NCBI RefSeq assembly: GCF_016793485.1 | Contig: NZ_JAEULZ010000026.1 | Location: forward strand, 1 to 64,000 | Source of the DNA: Mesorhizobium sp. | GTDB lineage: Bacteria; Pseudomonadota; Alphaproteobacteria; Rhizobiales; Rhizobiaceae | DNA: 64,000 nt | Direction of reading: 5' to 3' | In this document: in pieces, positions 1 to 9,993 of the stretch | Numbering within the stretch: the stretch's first letter is position 1 | How the letters are laid out: each line of letters starts with the position of its first letter | The notes under the pieces: generated by a model | What the model saw: the letters and a program-made list of their open reading frames with translations, nothing else | What the model was told of the DNA's origin: nothing | Database searches by the model: none | Made by a program: the position numbers and the translations under genes

Positions 1-3
1 AAA

Positions 4-80
<77 letters not shown>

Positions 81-91
81 GACCGCGGAGA

Positions 92-120
92 GCCTTAGAA
101 GAGCGGGCGTTTGAGCGCAA
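92..120 (-). promoter_or_regulatory. putative promoter of tRNA-Pro
   Basis: On the minus strand TTGCGC (115-120) is followed after exactly 17 nt by TAAGGC (92-97). This resembles the alphaproteobacterial housekeeping promoter pattern and would start transcription near base 85, just ahead of the mature tRNA 5' end at base 80. The match is by eye and the -10 is imperfect. Confidence 0.4.
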
Positions 121-253
121 GGGCGAAAATACGGAACATCGGGTCTTGAACATGACATTGCGGGCCTTGACCCAGTCCTATTTGCACGCGCCACAGGGTT
201 CCCCTGCGGCAACAAAATGATCTATCGTCACCTCCGCCGAGCGGAGGACTGGC

Positions 254-2446
254 ATGGCATTTGGGGTAGCGGAGACGCGCAGCCGATCATGGCTGCCGGC
301 GGCGACGATTGGTTTCCTGGCGGGCATAGACAACATCGCGGCATCGCTCGCGATAGCGTCTCTTCTGTTTGCGGGCCCCCTGTCGGAGGGACTGGGCGTC
401 GGCGTAGGCATCGTCCTGGTCGGAGGGGCGATCCTCGCGCTCGTGGTCGCGCTGAGAAGCGCGCTGCCAAACTCCATAGCCCTTGTGCAGGAAAGCTCGA
501 TCGCCATACTTGCGGCTGCGATCATAACCGCCACAGCAACGCTCACCGGCCCGGCAGACGTCCGGGTCGCAACCGCGGTCGCGGTCCTCGGCGTGTCGAG
601 CCTCGCCACGGGAACCATGTTCTGGATCACGGGCAGGTTGAGGCTCGGGGGTCTTGCGCGGTTCATGCCCTACCCTGTCGTCGCGGGCTTCCTCGCCGGC
701 TCCGGCTGGCTGCTGATCGACGGCGCGGTCGTGATGATGACGGGCTCGGGGATCGACCTGTCGCTCATCGAGCGCGCGAGCCAACCGAACATCATCTTCA
801 TCTTCCTGCCTGCGATAGCCTTTGCGGTTGCCTTGGAAATCGCCATCGGACGTTTCCGCCACACGATCACGATCGCGGTGGTCATGGCGCTGGCCGCAAT
901 CATCTTTTTTGGCGTGCTTGCGGCATCCGGCATCACGATCGAGGAGGGCCGCGCGCTGGGCTACTTTCCCCAACTGACGGCCAATGGCGGTATCGAATTT
1001 CCGACCATTGAGATGCTGATGAAGGTGGACTGGAACGCCGTCCTCATGGCGGCTCCCACGATAATCGCAGTCGCGGCGGTAAGCATGGTCGGCCTGCTTC
1101 TGAACCTGAGCGGCCTGGAACTTGCCATGCGCCGCGACATCGACGTCAACGCGGAACTTCGTTCGACAGGCATCGCCAACCTGCTTTCCGGGGTTATCGG
1201 CGGGCCATCGGGTTATGTCGGACTGACAATGACGATCCTGGCTGAACGAACCGGAGTGTACGGTCGCGGTGCAGGCATCGCGACCGCCATAGCCATGATA
1301 TTCGGGCTGGTCGCAGCAGGCTCCTTCGTCTTCGAAGTGCCTGTCTTCCTCGCCGCGGGCTTCGTGCTTTTCATGGGGATCGGGCTTCTCAAGGAATGGC
1401 TGTTCGCCACGCGTCGCGAACTGCCGATCGGCGAATGGCTGATCGTTCTCTTCATCCTCGCCTGCATCGCCCTGATCGGCTTCCTCGAAGGGTTGGCGGT
1501 GGGGCTTCTGGTCTCGATCGCCGTGTTTGTCTTCAACTACGCCCGCCTGCCCATCATGCGCGTCAACGGCAATGGTGTGGAATACCGCAGTTCGGTCGAT
1601 CGATCGGCCGCGGCCGCGCGGTTTCTGGCGCGCCATGGCGAAGCGATCGAGATGATCCAGCTTCAGGGCTATCTTTTCTTCGGATCGGCCGACGGCATGG
1701 TGAAATATGTGCAGCGGCGGCTTACCGAGCCCCACCGGATTCCACTACGTTTTCTCGTGCTGGATTTCCGGCACGTCAGCGGACTGGATTCCGCCGCAAC
1801 GACCGGTTTCATCAAGATCCGGCGAATGAGCGAGGACAATGCCGTCAAGGTGTTCCTGACGCAAGTTCCCGACGATGTCCGCCGAACCCTCCAGCTCGCC
1901 GGCATCAGGTTCGACACGGGCGGGACGATGACGCTGGAGGCTGACATCGACCATGCGCTGGAGCACGCCGAAGAGGCGATTCTGGAGGAACAGTCCGAGG
2001 AAACGCAGACCGGGCTGCTCGGTCATTTCAACGCGCTTGCAGGCCCGCATCCAAGGATGGACGACCTGCTCGCGATGATGAGCAGGGTTGAGGTGAAAGT
2101 AGGCGACAGCATCATCACCGCAGGCGACAAAGCGGACGACCTGTTCTTCATCGCTCATGGCCGCGTGCGCGTGCAGGTAACGCTCGCAAACGGACGGAAG
2201 CTGAGGCTGCGCACGATGACCGATGGATCGTTCGTCGGCGAGATCGGCCTCTACATGCGGCAGGAGCGTACCGCCGACGTGATCGTCGAAATGCCTTCGG
2301 AAATATTCAGGCTTGGAGCGGACGATCTCACCAGACTGGAAACAGACGACCCGGAACTGGCGCTGCTCGCTCACCGCCTGCTGGCGACCAATCTATGCGA
2401 GAAGCTCGCCATCGCGAACCAGACGATCAAGCGGAGTGAGCGATAA
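254..2446 (+). CDS. SulP-family anion transporter with STAS and cyclic-nucleotide-binding domains
   Basis: This 730-residue inner-membrane protein belongs to the SulP/SLC26 anion (sulfate or bicarbonate type) transporter family. Hydrophobic segments fill residues 10-430. A STAS domain follows at about 465-570 (DFRHVSGLDSAATTGF). An extra cyclic-nucleotide-binding domain occupies about 600-715. Its phosphate-binding cassette keeps the expected residues (GEIGL at about 662 and RTA at about 673), so it looks able to bind cNMP. No C-terminal DNA-binding helix is present. Most SulP proteins end at STAS, so this is an elongated architecture. It stands alone and converges on the MerR gene with only 10 nt between stops. 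The substrate cannot be told from sequence. Confidence 0.88.
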   Translation: MAFGVAETRSRSWLPAATIGFLAGIDNIAASLAIASLLFAGPLSEGLGVGVGIVLVGGAILALVVALRSALPNSIALVQESSIAILAAAIITATATLTGPADVRVATAVAVLGVSSLATGTMFWITGRLRLGGLARFMPYPVVAGFLAGSGWLLIDGAVVMMTGSGIDLSLIERASQPNIIFIFLPAIAFAVALEIAIGRFRHTITIAVVMALAAIIFFGVLAASGITIEEGRALGYFPQLTANGGIEFPTIEMLMKVDWNAVLMAAPTIIAVAAVSMVGLLLNLSGLELAMRRDIDVNAELRSTGIANLLSGVIGGPSGYVGLTMTILAERTGVYGRGAGIATAIAMIFGLVAAGSFVFEVPVFLAAGFVLFMGIGLLKEWLFATRRELPIGEWLIVLFILACIALIGFLEGLAVGLLVSIAVFVFNYARLPIMRVNGNGVEYRSSVDRSAAAARFLARHGEAIEMIQLQGYLFFGSADGMVKYVQRRLTEPHRIPLRFLVLDFRHVSGLDSAATTGFIKIRRMSEDNAVKVFLTQVPDDVRRTLQLAGIRFDTGGTMTLEADIDHALEHAEEAILEEQSEETQTGLLGHFNALAGPHPRMDDLLAMMSRVEVKVGDSIITAGDKADDLFFIAHGRVRVQVTLANGRKLRLRTMTDGSFVGEIGLYMRQERTADVIVEMPSEIFRLGADDLTRLETDDPELALLAHRLLATNLCEKLAIANQTIKRSER

Positions 2447-2456
2447 GGGCGCTTGA

Positions 2457-2996
2457 CTAGCGCACCTGATCCAGCAGTCGCTTGCACTCCAGCAAATCGA
2501 ACAACGCTTCCTGCAGAAGCGCGCGATTGTCCCGTGAAAGCTTGCCGTCGCCGGGTTGAACCGGACCATCGTCATCCGACTTTCCCAAGCCGAAGAAGCG
2601 GCGCGGTTTGGCCTTCGCCTCGCCGACGAGCATTTCGTCCTCGCCCTGGCGCGGCTGGGCTGCCGGCGTAAGCGTAACGGTTTCCGCTGCCTTGCGCTGG
2701 GCAATCGCTTCCACCGCTGCGCGATCGCCGGAGCCTATCGCGACGAGAAACTGATTGCCGTTCTCACGCAGCAGCTTCTGCACACCCTTGATGGTGTAGC
2801 CTTGGTCATAGAGCATATGGCGGATGCCCTTGATCAGATCCACATCCTGGGGTCGATAGTAGCGCCGTCCGCCTCCGCGCTTCATCGGCTTTATCTGCGT
2901 GAAGCGCGTCTCCCAAAAGCGCAACACATGCTGCGGCAAGTCGAGATCCTCTGCCACTTCACTGATGGTGCGGAAGGCGTCTGGGCTCTTGTCCAT
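2457..2996 (-). CDS. MerR-family transcriptional regulator
   Basis: This is a 179-residue cytoplasmic DNA-binding protein. A MerR winged helix-turn-helix covers residues 8-75 ([19 protein letters not shown] then [12 protein letters not shown]). A variable tail of about 100 residues has no cysteine array or recognisable ligand domain, so no metal or drug sensing role can be assigned. It is the next gene after ihfA on the same strand, a neighbourhood that is conserved in Rhizobiales. A perfect inverted repeat lies 11 nt upstream of its start codon and suggests autoregulation. No good Shine-Dalgarno sequence precedes the ATG. Confidence 0.85.
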   Translation of the reverse strand: MDKSPDAFRTISEVAEDLDLPQHVLRFWETRFTQIKPMKRGGGRRYYRPQDVDLIKGIRHMLYDQGYTIKGVQKLLRENGNQFLVAIGSGDRAAVEAIAQRKAAETVTLTPAAQPRQGEDEMLVGEAKAKPRRFFGLGKSDDDGPVQPGDGKLSRDNRALLQEALFDLLECKRLLDQVR

Positions 2997-3007
2997 GAAT
3001 GGCCGTT

Positions 3008-3063
3008 GCGTATCGAAAGTCCGAATCGATACGCATTTCAGCGGTTTAAAGGCTGCTATTCAA
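3008..3063 (-). promoter_or_regulatory. putative merR promoter with 9-bp perfect inverted repeat
   Basis: On the minus strand TTGAAT (3058-3063) is separated by 17 nt from TGAAAT (3035-3040), a plausible promoter. Directly downstream is a perfect inverted repeat, GCGTATCGA at 3008-3016 and TCGATACGC at 3026-3034 with a 9-nt spacer. It starts about at the predicted transcription start and ends 11 nt before the merR ATG. It could be a repressor operator or a 5' mRNA hairpin. The repeat itself is certain; its role is inference. Confidence 0.5.
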
Positions 3064-3123
3064 GGTCGTAGTTACAAGGGCTCCGGATTATGCACCGGCA
3101 TCGCGAACTTTGCCGACGCAGAA

Positions 3124-3444
3124 CTAGCGCGCGACCTTCTTGGTGTTCTGGTGCGTCCTCAGTATGCGGTCCTTGAGGACGTTGGATGCCTTGAAGGTCA
3201 TCACGCGGCGCGGAAGGATCGGGACCTCCTCGCCGGTCTTTGGATTGCGGCCTACCCGCTCGTTCTTGGACCGGACATGAAAGGTAGCAAAGGATGAAAG
3301 CTTGACCGTTTCCCCGCGTACGATCGCTTCACAAATTTCATCGAGCACCGACTCCACCAATGTGGCGGATTCGGTCCGGGAGAGGCCTACCTTTCGATAG
3401 ACGGCTTCGGCAAGGTCGGCGCGAGTAAGTGTCTTCCCTCCCAT
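3124..3444 (-). CDS. ihfA: integration host factor subunit alpha
   Basis: The 106-residue product is an HU/IHF-type DNA-bending protein; IHF alpha and beta together bend specific sites in replication, recombination and transcription. The family pattern is clear: [19 protein letters not shown] at the N-terminus, [12 protein letters not shown] on the DNA-embracing arm, then [13 protein letters not shown]. The frame stays open upstream to base 3522. The predicted promoter at 3504-3532 would start transcription near 3497, which excludes the longest start. The usual family start MGGKT is at base 3444, and an alternative ATG lies at 3474. Confidence 0.93.
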   Translation of the reverse strand: MGGKTLTRADLAEAVYRKVGLSRTESATLVESVLDEICEAIVRGETVKLSSFATFHVRSKNERVGRNPKTGEEVPILPRRVMTFKASNVLKDRILRTHQNTKKVAR

Positions 3445-3503
3445 ACGACCGTCCAACTCATCCCCTCGATACATAATAACAATTACAGGCTTGAAACGTA
3501 AGA

Positions 3504-3532
3504 ACGTTAGGGAATTGACCATACTAGGTCAA
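3504..3532 (-). promoter_or_regulatory. putative ihfA promoter overlapping an inverted repeat
   Basis: On the minus strand TTGACC (3527-3532), a 17-nt spacer and TAACGT (3504-3509) form a good housekeeping promoter. The -35 hexamer is also one arm of an inverted repeat, TTGACC at 3515-3520 and GGTCAA at 3527-3532 with a 6-nt spacer. A protein bound there would cover the promoter. Confidence 0.5.
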
Positions 3533-3605
3533 GGACCGAACCCGTCACCTCAAGTCGTGATAAAGCAAAGTGTGGCAGATATGCCGATGCCGGAACTGCG
3601 ATAGC

Positions 3606-4583
3606 CTACCAACGCACCAATACGGCACCCCAGGTGAACCCGCCGCCCATGGCTTCGAGGAGGACAAGGTCTCCCTTCTTGATACGCCCGTCCGCCACGG
3701 CCACCGACAATGCCAAGGGAACAGACGCGGCCGACGTGTTTCCATGTAGCTGCACCGTGGTGACTACCTTCTCCTCGGCAATGCCGAGTTTCCTTGCCGA
3801 AGCATCGATGATGCGCTTGTTGGCCTGATGCGGGACGAACCAGTCGAGATCGTCCGCAGTGATGCCTGCCTTGGCGAACACGTCCTCGATGACATCGGTT
3901 ATCATCCCGACGGCATGCTTGAACACCTCGCGACCTTCCATCCGAAGATGGCCGACAGTTCCCGTCGTTCCCGGCCCGCCGTCGACAAACAGCTTGTCCT
4001 TGTGGGTGCCGTCTGATCGCAAGCTCGCTGCGACAATGCCCCGGTCCGCAAGCGTCGCCTGGCTTTCGACCGCCTCAAGCACGAGTGCACCTGACCCGTC
4101 GCCGAAAAGCACGCAGGTGCCACGATCGGTCCAGTCGAGAATGCGCGAAAACGTCTCCGCGCCGATGACCAGCACACGCGTTGCGAGCCCGCCCTTGATG
4201 TACAGGTCGGCCGTCGTGATCGCGTAGATGAAGCCCGAACACACTGCCTGCATGTCGAATGCGAAGCCGTGCCTGATACCGAGCCGGTTCTGTATGTCCA
4301 CGGCCGTCGCTGGAAAAGTATTGTCCGGCGTCGATGTCGCGACCAGGACAAGATCGATGTCATCCGGCGTAAGGCCAGCATTCGAAAGCGCAGCCCGCGC
4401 GGCATCCGCGCCGAGCGATGCGGTCGTCTCGTCGTCCCCAGCAATGTGGCGCTGACGTATGCCGGTTCGCTGCGCGATCCACTCGTCGGAGGTTTCGACG
4501 ATGCCTTCGAAGTCGGCATTCTTCATGATACGGCGCGGAAGGGCGGAGCCGATCCCGCGCACGACAGACCTGATCAAGATCAC
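3606..4583 (-). CDS. fabH: beta-ketoacyl-ACP synthase III
   Basis: This 325-residue cytoplasmic enzyme starts fatty acid synthesis by condensing acetyl-CoA with malonyl-ACP. The FabH triad is intact: Cys115 in AVCSGF, His252 in PHQAN and Asn282 in HGNTS. The C-terminal [13 protein letters not shown] is typical of the family, and the length is normal. It starts with GTG, overlapping the plsX stop by one base (TAGTG), so the two genes are translationally coupled in the usual plsX-fabH order. Confidence 0.97.
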   Translation of the reverse strand: MILIRSVVRGIGSALPRRIMKNADFEGIVETSDEWIAQRTGIRQRHIAGDDETTASLGADAARAALSNAGLTPDDIDLVLVATSTPDNTFPATAVDIQNRLGIRHGFAFDMQAVCSGFIYAITTADLYIKGGLATRVLVIGAETFSRILDWTDRGTCVLFGDGSGALVLEAVESQATLADRGIVAASLRSDGTHKDKLFVDGGPGTTGTVGHLRMEGREVFKHAVGMITDVIEDVFAKAGITADDLDWFVPHQANKRIIDASARKLGIAEEKVVTTVQLHGNTSAASVPLALSVAVADGRIKKGDLVLLEAMGGGFTWGAVLVRW

Positions 4584-5647
4584 TATTCCTTGTCGTCTTC
4601 CTCGGCGGCGCGCGCCGCAATTTTCTTGGGATGCCGGGCATGGAAGAGGTCGAGATCGGCCTCAATCCTGTCGAGCAATCCGTTACGAACCATGTCGTAG
4701 CCGAGTTCCACGGCGGCCGCAAAGCCCTCGTCGTCCGTCCCGCCATGGCTCTTTACGACGATGCCGTTCAGGCCAAGGAACACGCCACCGTTGGATTTGC
4801 GCACATCCATCTTTTCCCGCAACCGCTTGAAGGCGCCCTGCGCGAACACATAACCGATCTTCGCCATGGTCGTGCGCTCCATGGCTTCCTTCAGCAAGGC
4901 GGCCATGAATTTGGCGGTGCCTTCGGCGGTCTTCAGCGCGATGTTGCCGGCAAAGCCCTCGGTCACGAACACATCGACTGTGCCCTTGCCGAAGTCGTCT
5001 CCTTCGACAAAACCATGGTAGCTCATCGACGTCAGCGCCGCCTCGCGCAGCAACTGACCGGCCTCCTTGACCTCTTCCTGTCCCTTGACCTCTTCCACGC
5101 CGACATTCAGCAGGCCGACTGTAGGACGGTTGATGCCGAAGAGCGCCCGCGACATTGCCGTGCCTAGGATTGCAAAGTCGATGAGTTGGTGGGCATCGGC
5201 GCCGATTGTCGCGCCGACATCGAGCACGATGCTTTCGCCACGCATCGTCGGCCAGATCGAGGCGATGGCGGGACGGTCTATCGTCGCCATCGTCCTCAGG
5301 CAGAATTTGGACATCGCCATCAGCGCGCCAGTGTTGCCGGCTGAGATGCAGCAATCGGCCTGGCCGGCCTTGACGGCATCTATCGCCTTCCACATGGACG
5401 ATTTCCAGCGTCCGTGACGAAGCGCCTGGCTCGGCTTGTCGTCCATCCGCACCGAGATCTCGCAATGCACGAATTCGCTGATCGCTGCGACCTTGGGATA
5501 TTTTTCCAGAACCGGCCGAACTTCGTCGACCTTGCCATAGATCAGGAACCGGACGTCGGACCGGCGTTCGGCGACTTTCATCAATCCGGGGATCACCACG
5601 GAAGGTCCGTGGTCGCCACCCATCGCATCGATTGATATTCTGATCAC
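4583..5647 (-). CDS. plsX: phosphate acyltransferase PlsX
   Basis: PlsX makes acyl-phosphate from acyl-ACP for phospholipid synthesis and acts at the membrane surface. The 354-residue product opens with the family signature [12 protein letters not shown] and carries AGNTGALM near residue 105 and VTEGFAGN in the second half. The tail is charged (EEDDKE). It is followed without a gap by fabH and preceded at 158 nt by the YceD gene. Confidence 0.97.
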   Translation of the reverse strand: MIRISIDAMGGDHGPSVVIPGLMKVAERRSDVRFLIYGKVDEVRPVLEKYPKVAAISEFVHCEISVRMDDKPSQALRHGRWKSSMWKAIDAVKAGQADCCISAGNTGALMAMSKFCLRTMATIDRPAIASIWPTMRGESIVLDVGATIGADAHQLIDFAILGTAMSRALFGINRPTVGLLNVGVEEVKGQEEVKEAGQLLREAALTSMSYHGFVEGDDFGKGTVDVFVTEGFAGNIALKTAEGTAKFMAALLKEAMERTTMAKIGYVFAQGAFKRLREKMDVRKSNGGVFLGLNGIVVKSHGGTDDEGFAAAVELGYDMVRNGLLDRIEADLDLFHARHPKKIAARAAEEDDKE

Positions 5648-5805
5648 GAAGCCACGTTCCGCTTGAGTTTCGATTCAGGACGAATCTGGTTTGAGGGCAG
5701 GTACGGGTTACTGGACGGGTACGGCCAAACCGGGGCCGGTGAAGCTGGCGCAAAATAGCGATTTTGGCCTGCCACACAACTGCGAATTCGTCGGATAACG
5801 CAGCC

Positions 5806-6357
5806 TCAGTCCTTTTGCACGAGTTTGCGGAGTTTCGCCTGAAGTGGCCCATCTGCCTCGGCAGCAGCGTCGTCGACGGGCTCCGTATCCAGCAGAGCGC
5901 CTGCCTTTCTCGGATAGGGATCCAGGGCCAAACTGAAAAATTCCTCGGCAAGCGCGCCGACGTCGATCGTATCGCCAACAAAGGTTTCAGGACTGTCCGG
6001 ACCATCGGCGTCGATATGGATTTCGCCGCCATCCCCGAAACCCGATCTGCCCAATTTCGAATCCGCAGGAAGAAACAGCCCCGTCACGTCTTCCCTGATC
6101 GTGGCTTGCAGCGGCTCGAGCGTGACCACGCACTCCTGAGTGACATCGGCCTCGACGTGACCGGAAACCTTCACGCCGTTTCTCTTCCATGGCGTCACGT
6201 TGAGTTCGGCATGAAACCGCTCGACCGACAAAACTCCATGTGCCTCTGCCAGCGCCTCGCGCTGGCGGGCGTCCGCGTCGACGACGACGGGCATGCCCTT
6301 TTGCGGCAGACGCGAAACGAACGCCTTGAAGGAAACCGGGCTGGCCTGATCGCGCAT
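5806..6357 (-). CDS. YceD/DUF177 family protein
   Basis: This 183-residue soluble protein belongs to the DUF177/YceD family, which in bacteria usually sits beside rpmF or plsX and is linked to 23S rRNA or ribosome biogenesis. The family centre is visible in VSGHVEADVTQECVVTLEP and the acidic stretch after GLFLPAD. I placed the start at 6357, where GGAAGGA lies 6 nt upstream; an in-frame ATG at 6375 would overlap the preceding gene. The start follows the chaperone stop by 2 nt, so both are one transcription unit. Confidence 0.85.
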   Translation of the reverse strand: MRDQASPVSFKAFVSRLPQKGMPVVVDADARQREALAEAHGVLSVERFHAELNVTPWKRNGVKVSGHVEADVTQECVVTLEPLQATIREDVTGLFLPADSKLGRSGFGDGGEIHIDADGPDSPETFVGDTIDVGALAEEFFSLALDPYPRKAGALLDTEPVDDAAAEADGPLQAKLRKLVQKD

Positions 6358-6359
6358 CG

Positions 6360-6905
6360 CTATTCCTTCCGGCAAGGTTTCGGGAAGCGAAGCGACCCGC
6401 TCAGGATGGCATCGACATGCTGCGCGGCAAGCACCTTGTCGGCATCCAGGACATAGTCTGCCAGATAAGTAGCCTCAGGCCAGGAAGCCACGGTCGGGCA
6501 TACGTTTCGCGCCAAGGCAGCCGCTAGATCGGCGCCGTCCCCGCGATCCAACGCGTCCCCATATGCAGCCGTACGGCCGTAATACATCTTGGCCAGTTTC
6601 TTCATGCGCTTGGGTACGCCGAGATCGCCAACGCCCAGTTCCCGCAGCGAATGATCAACGTCGGTAAAAAAGTCGTCGATCAGGATTTGCGCCATATCGC
6701 GGGCAGCATCCCCCTCCCCGCGCATCCGGTGCTGGAAAAGAAACATGTGCAGCGACAGCATCTCGAAACGCCCGAGCGGCGTATCCGGCACGAGCCACTC
6801 CGAATAAAACGGTTCTTGCCGCGCGGCCGCCACGATTGATGCGTAAAGCTCTTCCGTTATCAAGCGGTTCTTGCTGCGATCGCGACGGAAAAGGCGCTGG
6901 AACAT
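6360..6905 (-). CDS. ubiquinol-cytochrome c chaperone family protein
   Basis: The 181-residue protein matches the CBP3/UQCC1-like family, which helps assemble cytochrome b of the bc1 complex. The core is seen in LGRFEMLSLHMFLFQHRMR and DFFTDVDHSLRELGVGDLGVPKRMKKL, then YGRTAAYGDAL. The frame extends 90 codons upstream, but that part is arginine-rich and lacks family similarity. I therefore start at MFQRLFRRD (base 6905). It is the first gene of the minus-strand run toward yceD, and it is divergent from the BamE-like gene. Confidence 0.85.
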   Translation of the reverse strand: MFQRLFRRDRSKNRLITEELYASIVAAARQEPFYSEWLVPDTPLGRFEMLSLHMFLFQHRMRGEGDAARDMAQILIDDFFTDVDHSLRELGVGDLGVPKRMKKLAKMYYGRTAAYGDALDRGDGADLAAALARNVCPTVASWPEATYLADYVLDADKVLAAQHVDAILSGSLRFPKPCRKE

Positions 6906-7034
6906 TGGGGATCTCCCGGCGACGGTTCGCCTGGTGGCAATGTTGCATCGCCACGGAAGCTGGTTTACCGGTTTTGCCGGCTCACGCAAGCAGGCCAGAC
7001 TTATTCGCCAGCGGGGGCGATTTCGAGGGAGTTT

Positions 7035-7559
7035 TTGTTGCAGGCGTCGAAATTCAAGTCTTCTTCCCTTCCGAGGACCGCAGGCTTTACGCTCGTTGTC
7101 GCCGCGGTTTTCGTGTCGGGCTGCAACAGCTCCAAGACCTTTGCAGGCCTCAAGCCTGGGGAAACGCTGACACAAGGCTATGTGATCGACCAGGAGTCGA
7201 TTGATCTGGTGCCGGTCGGTTCCAGCCGCGAACAGGTCCTGCTGACACTCGGCAGCCCCTCGACCACCGCCACCTTCGACAATGAGGTCTTCTACTACAT
7301 CTCACAGACACGAAAGCGCCCGGTCGCCTTTATGAGCGCCAAGCTTGTCGATCAACGCATTCTCGCCGTCTACTTCAGCCAGGAAGGGCGCGTCGACAAC
7401 ATCGCGAACTACGGTTTGAAGGACGGAAAGGTGTTCGACTTCATTTCACGGACGACGCCTACTGCGGGTCGCGATCTCAATTTCCTCGGCCAGATGCTCT
7501 CCGGTGCCGGCAATATGGGTGCAAGCACCGCCAAAAACATTCTGGGCGGCGGCCAGTAA
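7035..7559 (+). CDS. outer-membrane assembly lipoprotein, OmlA/BamE family
   Basis: The 174-residue precursor has a lipoprotein signal ending VFVSGC, with the lipidated Cys at residue 30, followed by a SmpA/OmlA domain (SREQVLLTLGSPSTTATF then YYISQ). BamE is the small lipoprotein of the BAM beta-barrel assembly machine in the outer membrane. The chosen start is TTG at 7035, preceded by GAGGGAG; a second TTG follows at 7038. About 45 C-terminal residues (FISRTTPTAGRDL onward) go beyond the usual domain. A strong terminator lies 30 nt downstream. Confidence 0.88.
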   Translation: MLQASKFKSSSLPRTAGFTLVVAAVFVSGCNSSKTFAGLKPGETLTQGYVIDQESIDLVPVGSSREQVLLTLGSPSTTATFDNEVFYYISQTRKRPVAFMSAKLVDQRILAVYFSQEGRVDNIANYGLKDGKVFDFISRTTPTAGRDLNFLGQMLSGAGNMGASTAKNILGGGQ

Positions 7560-7590
7560 TCTCGGATCGCCATCCCGCCACCAAAAAAGA

Positions 7591-7623
7591 AACCCCGCGA
7601 AGATCGCTCTTCGCGGGGTTTTT
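7591..7623. terminator. bidirectional Rho-independent terminator
   Basis: A 13-bp perfect stem (AACCCCGCGAAGA with TCTTCGCGGGGTT) and a TCGC loop is flanked by T-rich DNA on one strand and A-rich DNA on the other. It sits between the convergent bamE-like gene and hppA and can end both transcripts. Confidence 0.92.
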
Positions 7624-7638
7624 GTTTCCGATTCCCTA

Positions 7639-9780
7639 TCAGCCGTGCGCGAGCACGGCCAGCAGCAGGAGCGCGACGATGTTGGTGATCTTGATCGCCG
7701 GATTGACCGCCGGACCAGCCGTATCCTTGTAGGGATCGCCGACCGTGTCACCGGTGACCGAGGCTTTGTGCGCTTCCGAGCCCTTCAAGTGCTTGACCCC
7801 GTCCTTGTCGACAAAGCCGTCCTCGAAGGACTTCTTGGCGTTGTCCCAGGCGCCGCCGCCGGACGTCATCGAGATCGCAACGAACAGGCCGTTGACGATC
7901 ACGCCGAGCAGCGAAGCGCCGAGAGCGGCAAAGGCCGAGGCCTTTGAGCCCGAGATTAGCAACACGCCGAAGTACACAACCAACGGGGCCAGGACGGGCA
8001 GCAGCGACGGAATGATCATTTCCTTGATCGCCGCCTTGGTCAGCAGGTCCACAGCGCGCGCGTAGTTCGGCTTGGACGTACCGGCCATGATGCCGGGATC
8101 CTCGCGGAACTGGCGGCGCACTTCCTCGACGATCGACCCCGCCGCACGGCCGACAGCCGTCATGGCGATGCCGCCGAACAGGTAAGGGATCATGCCGCCG
8201 AAGATGAGGCCCGCCACCACGTAGGGATTGGACAAGTCGAAGGAGACCGTACCGATATCGGCGAAATACGGGTATTGCGCCGAGTTGGCTGCGAAGTACT
8301 GCAGGTCGTAGCTGTAGGCTGCAAACAGCACCAGCGCGCCCAAACCCGCCGAACCGATCGCATATCCCTTAGTCACGGCCTTGGTGGTGTTGCCCACCGC
8401 GTCGAGCGCGTCGGTCGAGTGACGCACTTCTGGCGGCAGGCCCGACATCTCGGCAATGCCTCCGGCGTTGTCGGTGACCGGACCGAAAGCGTCCAGAGCG
8501 ACGATCATGCCGGCAAGGCCGAGCATGGTGGTCACGGCGATCGCTGTACCGAACAGACCGCCAAGCTGGAACGTCGCGATGATGCCGCCGACGATGACGA
8601 GGGCCGGGAGCGCAGTCGATTCGAGCGAGACGGCAAGGCCCTGGATGACGTTGGTACCGTGACCGGTCACCGAAGCCTGGGCGATTGAATTGACCGGACG
8701 CTTGTTGGTGCCGGTGTAGTACTCGGTGATAACGACGATCAGGCCCGTGACAAGAAGCCCGATCAGGCCGCAGATGAACAGGTTCGTTCCCGTCACCAGG
8801 AATCCGTTCGCAGTGCCGACATCTCCCCAGCCGATGGTCAGCGAGGTGGCCGCGCCGAGGCCGATGATCGACAGGATGCCCGTGACGATCAGGCCCTTGT
8901 AGAGCGCTCCCATGATCGAACCGTTCGAGCCAAGCTTCACGAAGAACGAGCCGATGATCGAGGTGATGATGCAGGCGCCGCAGATCGCGAGCGGATACAG
9001 CATTACCGAGCCCAGAACAGCGGTGCCTCCGAAGAAGATGGCGCCGAGAACCATGGTTGCGACGACCGTCACAGCGTAGGTCTCGAACAGATCAGCCGCC
9101 ATGCCGGCGCAGTCGCCTACATTGTCGCCGACGTTGTCTGCGATCGTTGCCGGGTTGCGCGGATCGTCTTCCGGGATGCCGGCCTCAACCTTGCCGACGA
9201 GGTCGCCGCCGACGTCCGCGCCCTTGGTGAAGATGCCGCCGCCCAGACGCGCGAAGATGGAGATCAGCGAAGCTCCGAACCCGAGCGAGACAAGGGCGTC
9301 GATGACCACGCGGTCAGCCGGCGCATACCCCATCGGGCCGATCAGGACCCAATAGTAGACGGCGACGCCCAGCAGGGCCAGACCGGCGACCAGCATGCCC
9401 GTGATAGCACCAGACTTGAAGGCGATGTCCAGGCCCGCCGCCAGGCTGTTGGAAGCCGCCTGCGCCGTCCGCACGTTTGCGCGGACCGACACGTGCATTC
9501 CAATGAAACCTGCTACGCCCGAAAGCACCGCGCCAATGAGGAAGCCAAGCGCCGCCGTGAACGACAGCAGCCACCAGGCCAGCAGGAGGACGACGACGCC
9601 GACAATAGCGATGGTTGTGTATTGCCGTGCGAGATAAGCCTGCGCACCCTCCCGGATGGCGGACGATATTTCCTGCATGCGCGCATTGCCCTGGTCGGAC
9701 GCGAGGACCGACTGTGTCGCCCAGATGGCGTACAGGACTGAAAGCAGGCCGCAGGCGATGACGACGTAGAGCATGGTCAT
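7639..9780 (-). CDS. hppA: membrane-bound proton-translocating pyrophosphatase (K+-independent type)
   Basis: H+-PPase hydrolyses pyrophosphate and pumps protons across the inner or acidocalcisome membrane. The 713-residue polytopic protein has the substrate-binding loop [16 protein letters not shown] followed by [20 protein letters not shown]. The segment [15 protein letters not shown] carries Lys467. In this family Lys there (rather than Ala) marks enzymes that need no potassium. The start ATG at 9780 has AGGGAA 9 nt upstream. It is a single-gene unit ending at the bidirectional terminator. Confidence 0.97.
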   Translation of the reverse strand: MTMLYVVIACGLLSVLYAIWATQSVLASDQGNARMQEISSAIREGAQAYLARQYTTIAIVGVVVLLLAWWLLSFTAALGFLIGAVLSGVAGFIGMHVSVRANVRTAQAASNSLAAGLDIAFKSGAITGMLVAGLALLGVAVYYWVLIGPMGYAPADRVVIDALVSLGFGASLISIFARLGGGIFTKGADVGGDLVGKVEAGIPEDDPRNPATIADNVGDNVGDCAGMAADLFETYAVTVVATMVLGAIFFGGTAVLGSVMLYPLAICGACIITSIIGSFFVKLGSNGSIMGALYKGLIVTGILSIIGLGAATSLTIGWGDVGTANGFLVTGTNLFICGLIGLLVTGLIVVITEYYTGTNKRPVNSIAQASVTGHGTNVIQGLAVSLESTALPALVIVGGIIATFQLGGLFGTAIAVTTMLGLAGMIVALDAFGPVTDNAGGIAEMSGLPPEVRHSTDALDAVGNTTKAVTKGYAIGSAGLGALVLFAAYSYDLQYFAANSAQYPYFADIGTVSFDLSNPYVVAGLIFGGMIPYLFGGIAMTAVGRAAGSIVEEVRRQFREDPGIMAGTSKPNYARAVDLLTKAAIKEMIIPSLLPVLAPLVVYFGVLLISGSKASAFAALGASLLGVIVNGLFVAISMTSGGGAWDNAKKSFEDGFVDKDGVKHLKGSEAHKASVTGDTVGDPYKDTAGPAVNPAIKITNIVALLLLAVLAHG

Positions 9781-9800
9781 GCCAAATTCCCTGATTGCTG

Positions 9801-9907
9801 GCCCGAAAATCTCCCCTCCCCGGGCCGACGGAAGGAGACCGGGATTCGTCGTGATGAATCCGGTCCCTAAGAACGAGGCTTATGCGAAACGGTCCCGGGA
9901 AGGTCAA
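9801..9907 (-). promoter_or_regulatory. putative hppA promoter and structured leader
   Basis: On the minus strand TTGACC (9902-9907), a 17-nt spacer and CATAAG (9879-9884) form a likely promoter with transcription starting near 9872, giving a leader of about 92 nt. The leader contains a 10-bp stem with one bulged G (arms 9837-9847 and 9856-9865) and then a weaker stem (GCCCG 9801-9805, CGGGC 9821-9825). Neither is followed by a U-run, so they are not simple terminators. Confidence 0.45.
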
Positions 9908-9993
9908 GCTGGCGTTCGTTTTTTGCCCGGTTTTTGCCTTTTCGACGACATTATCGCGCTTCCCGCTATCCAGAGAGAAGCAAGAATGTCCGA

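Noticed and set aside
287-1735. 482-residue open frame on the minus strand opposite the SulP gene
   Set aside because: It is Asp/Arg/His-rich with no family content, typical of antisense frames in high-GC genes.
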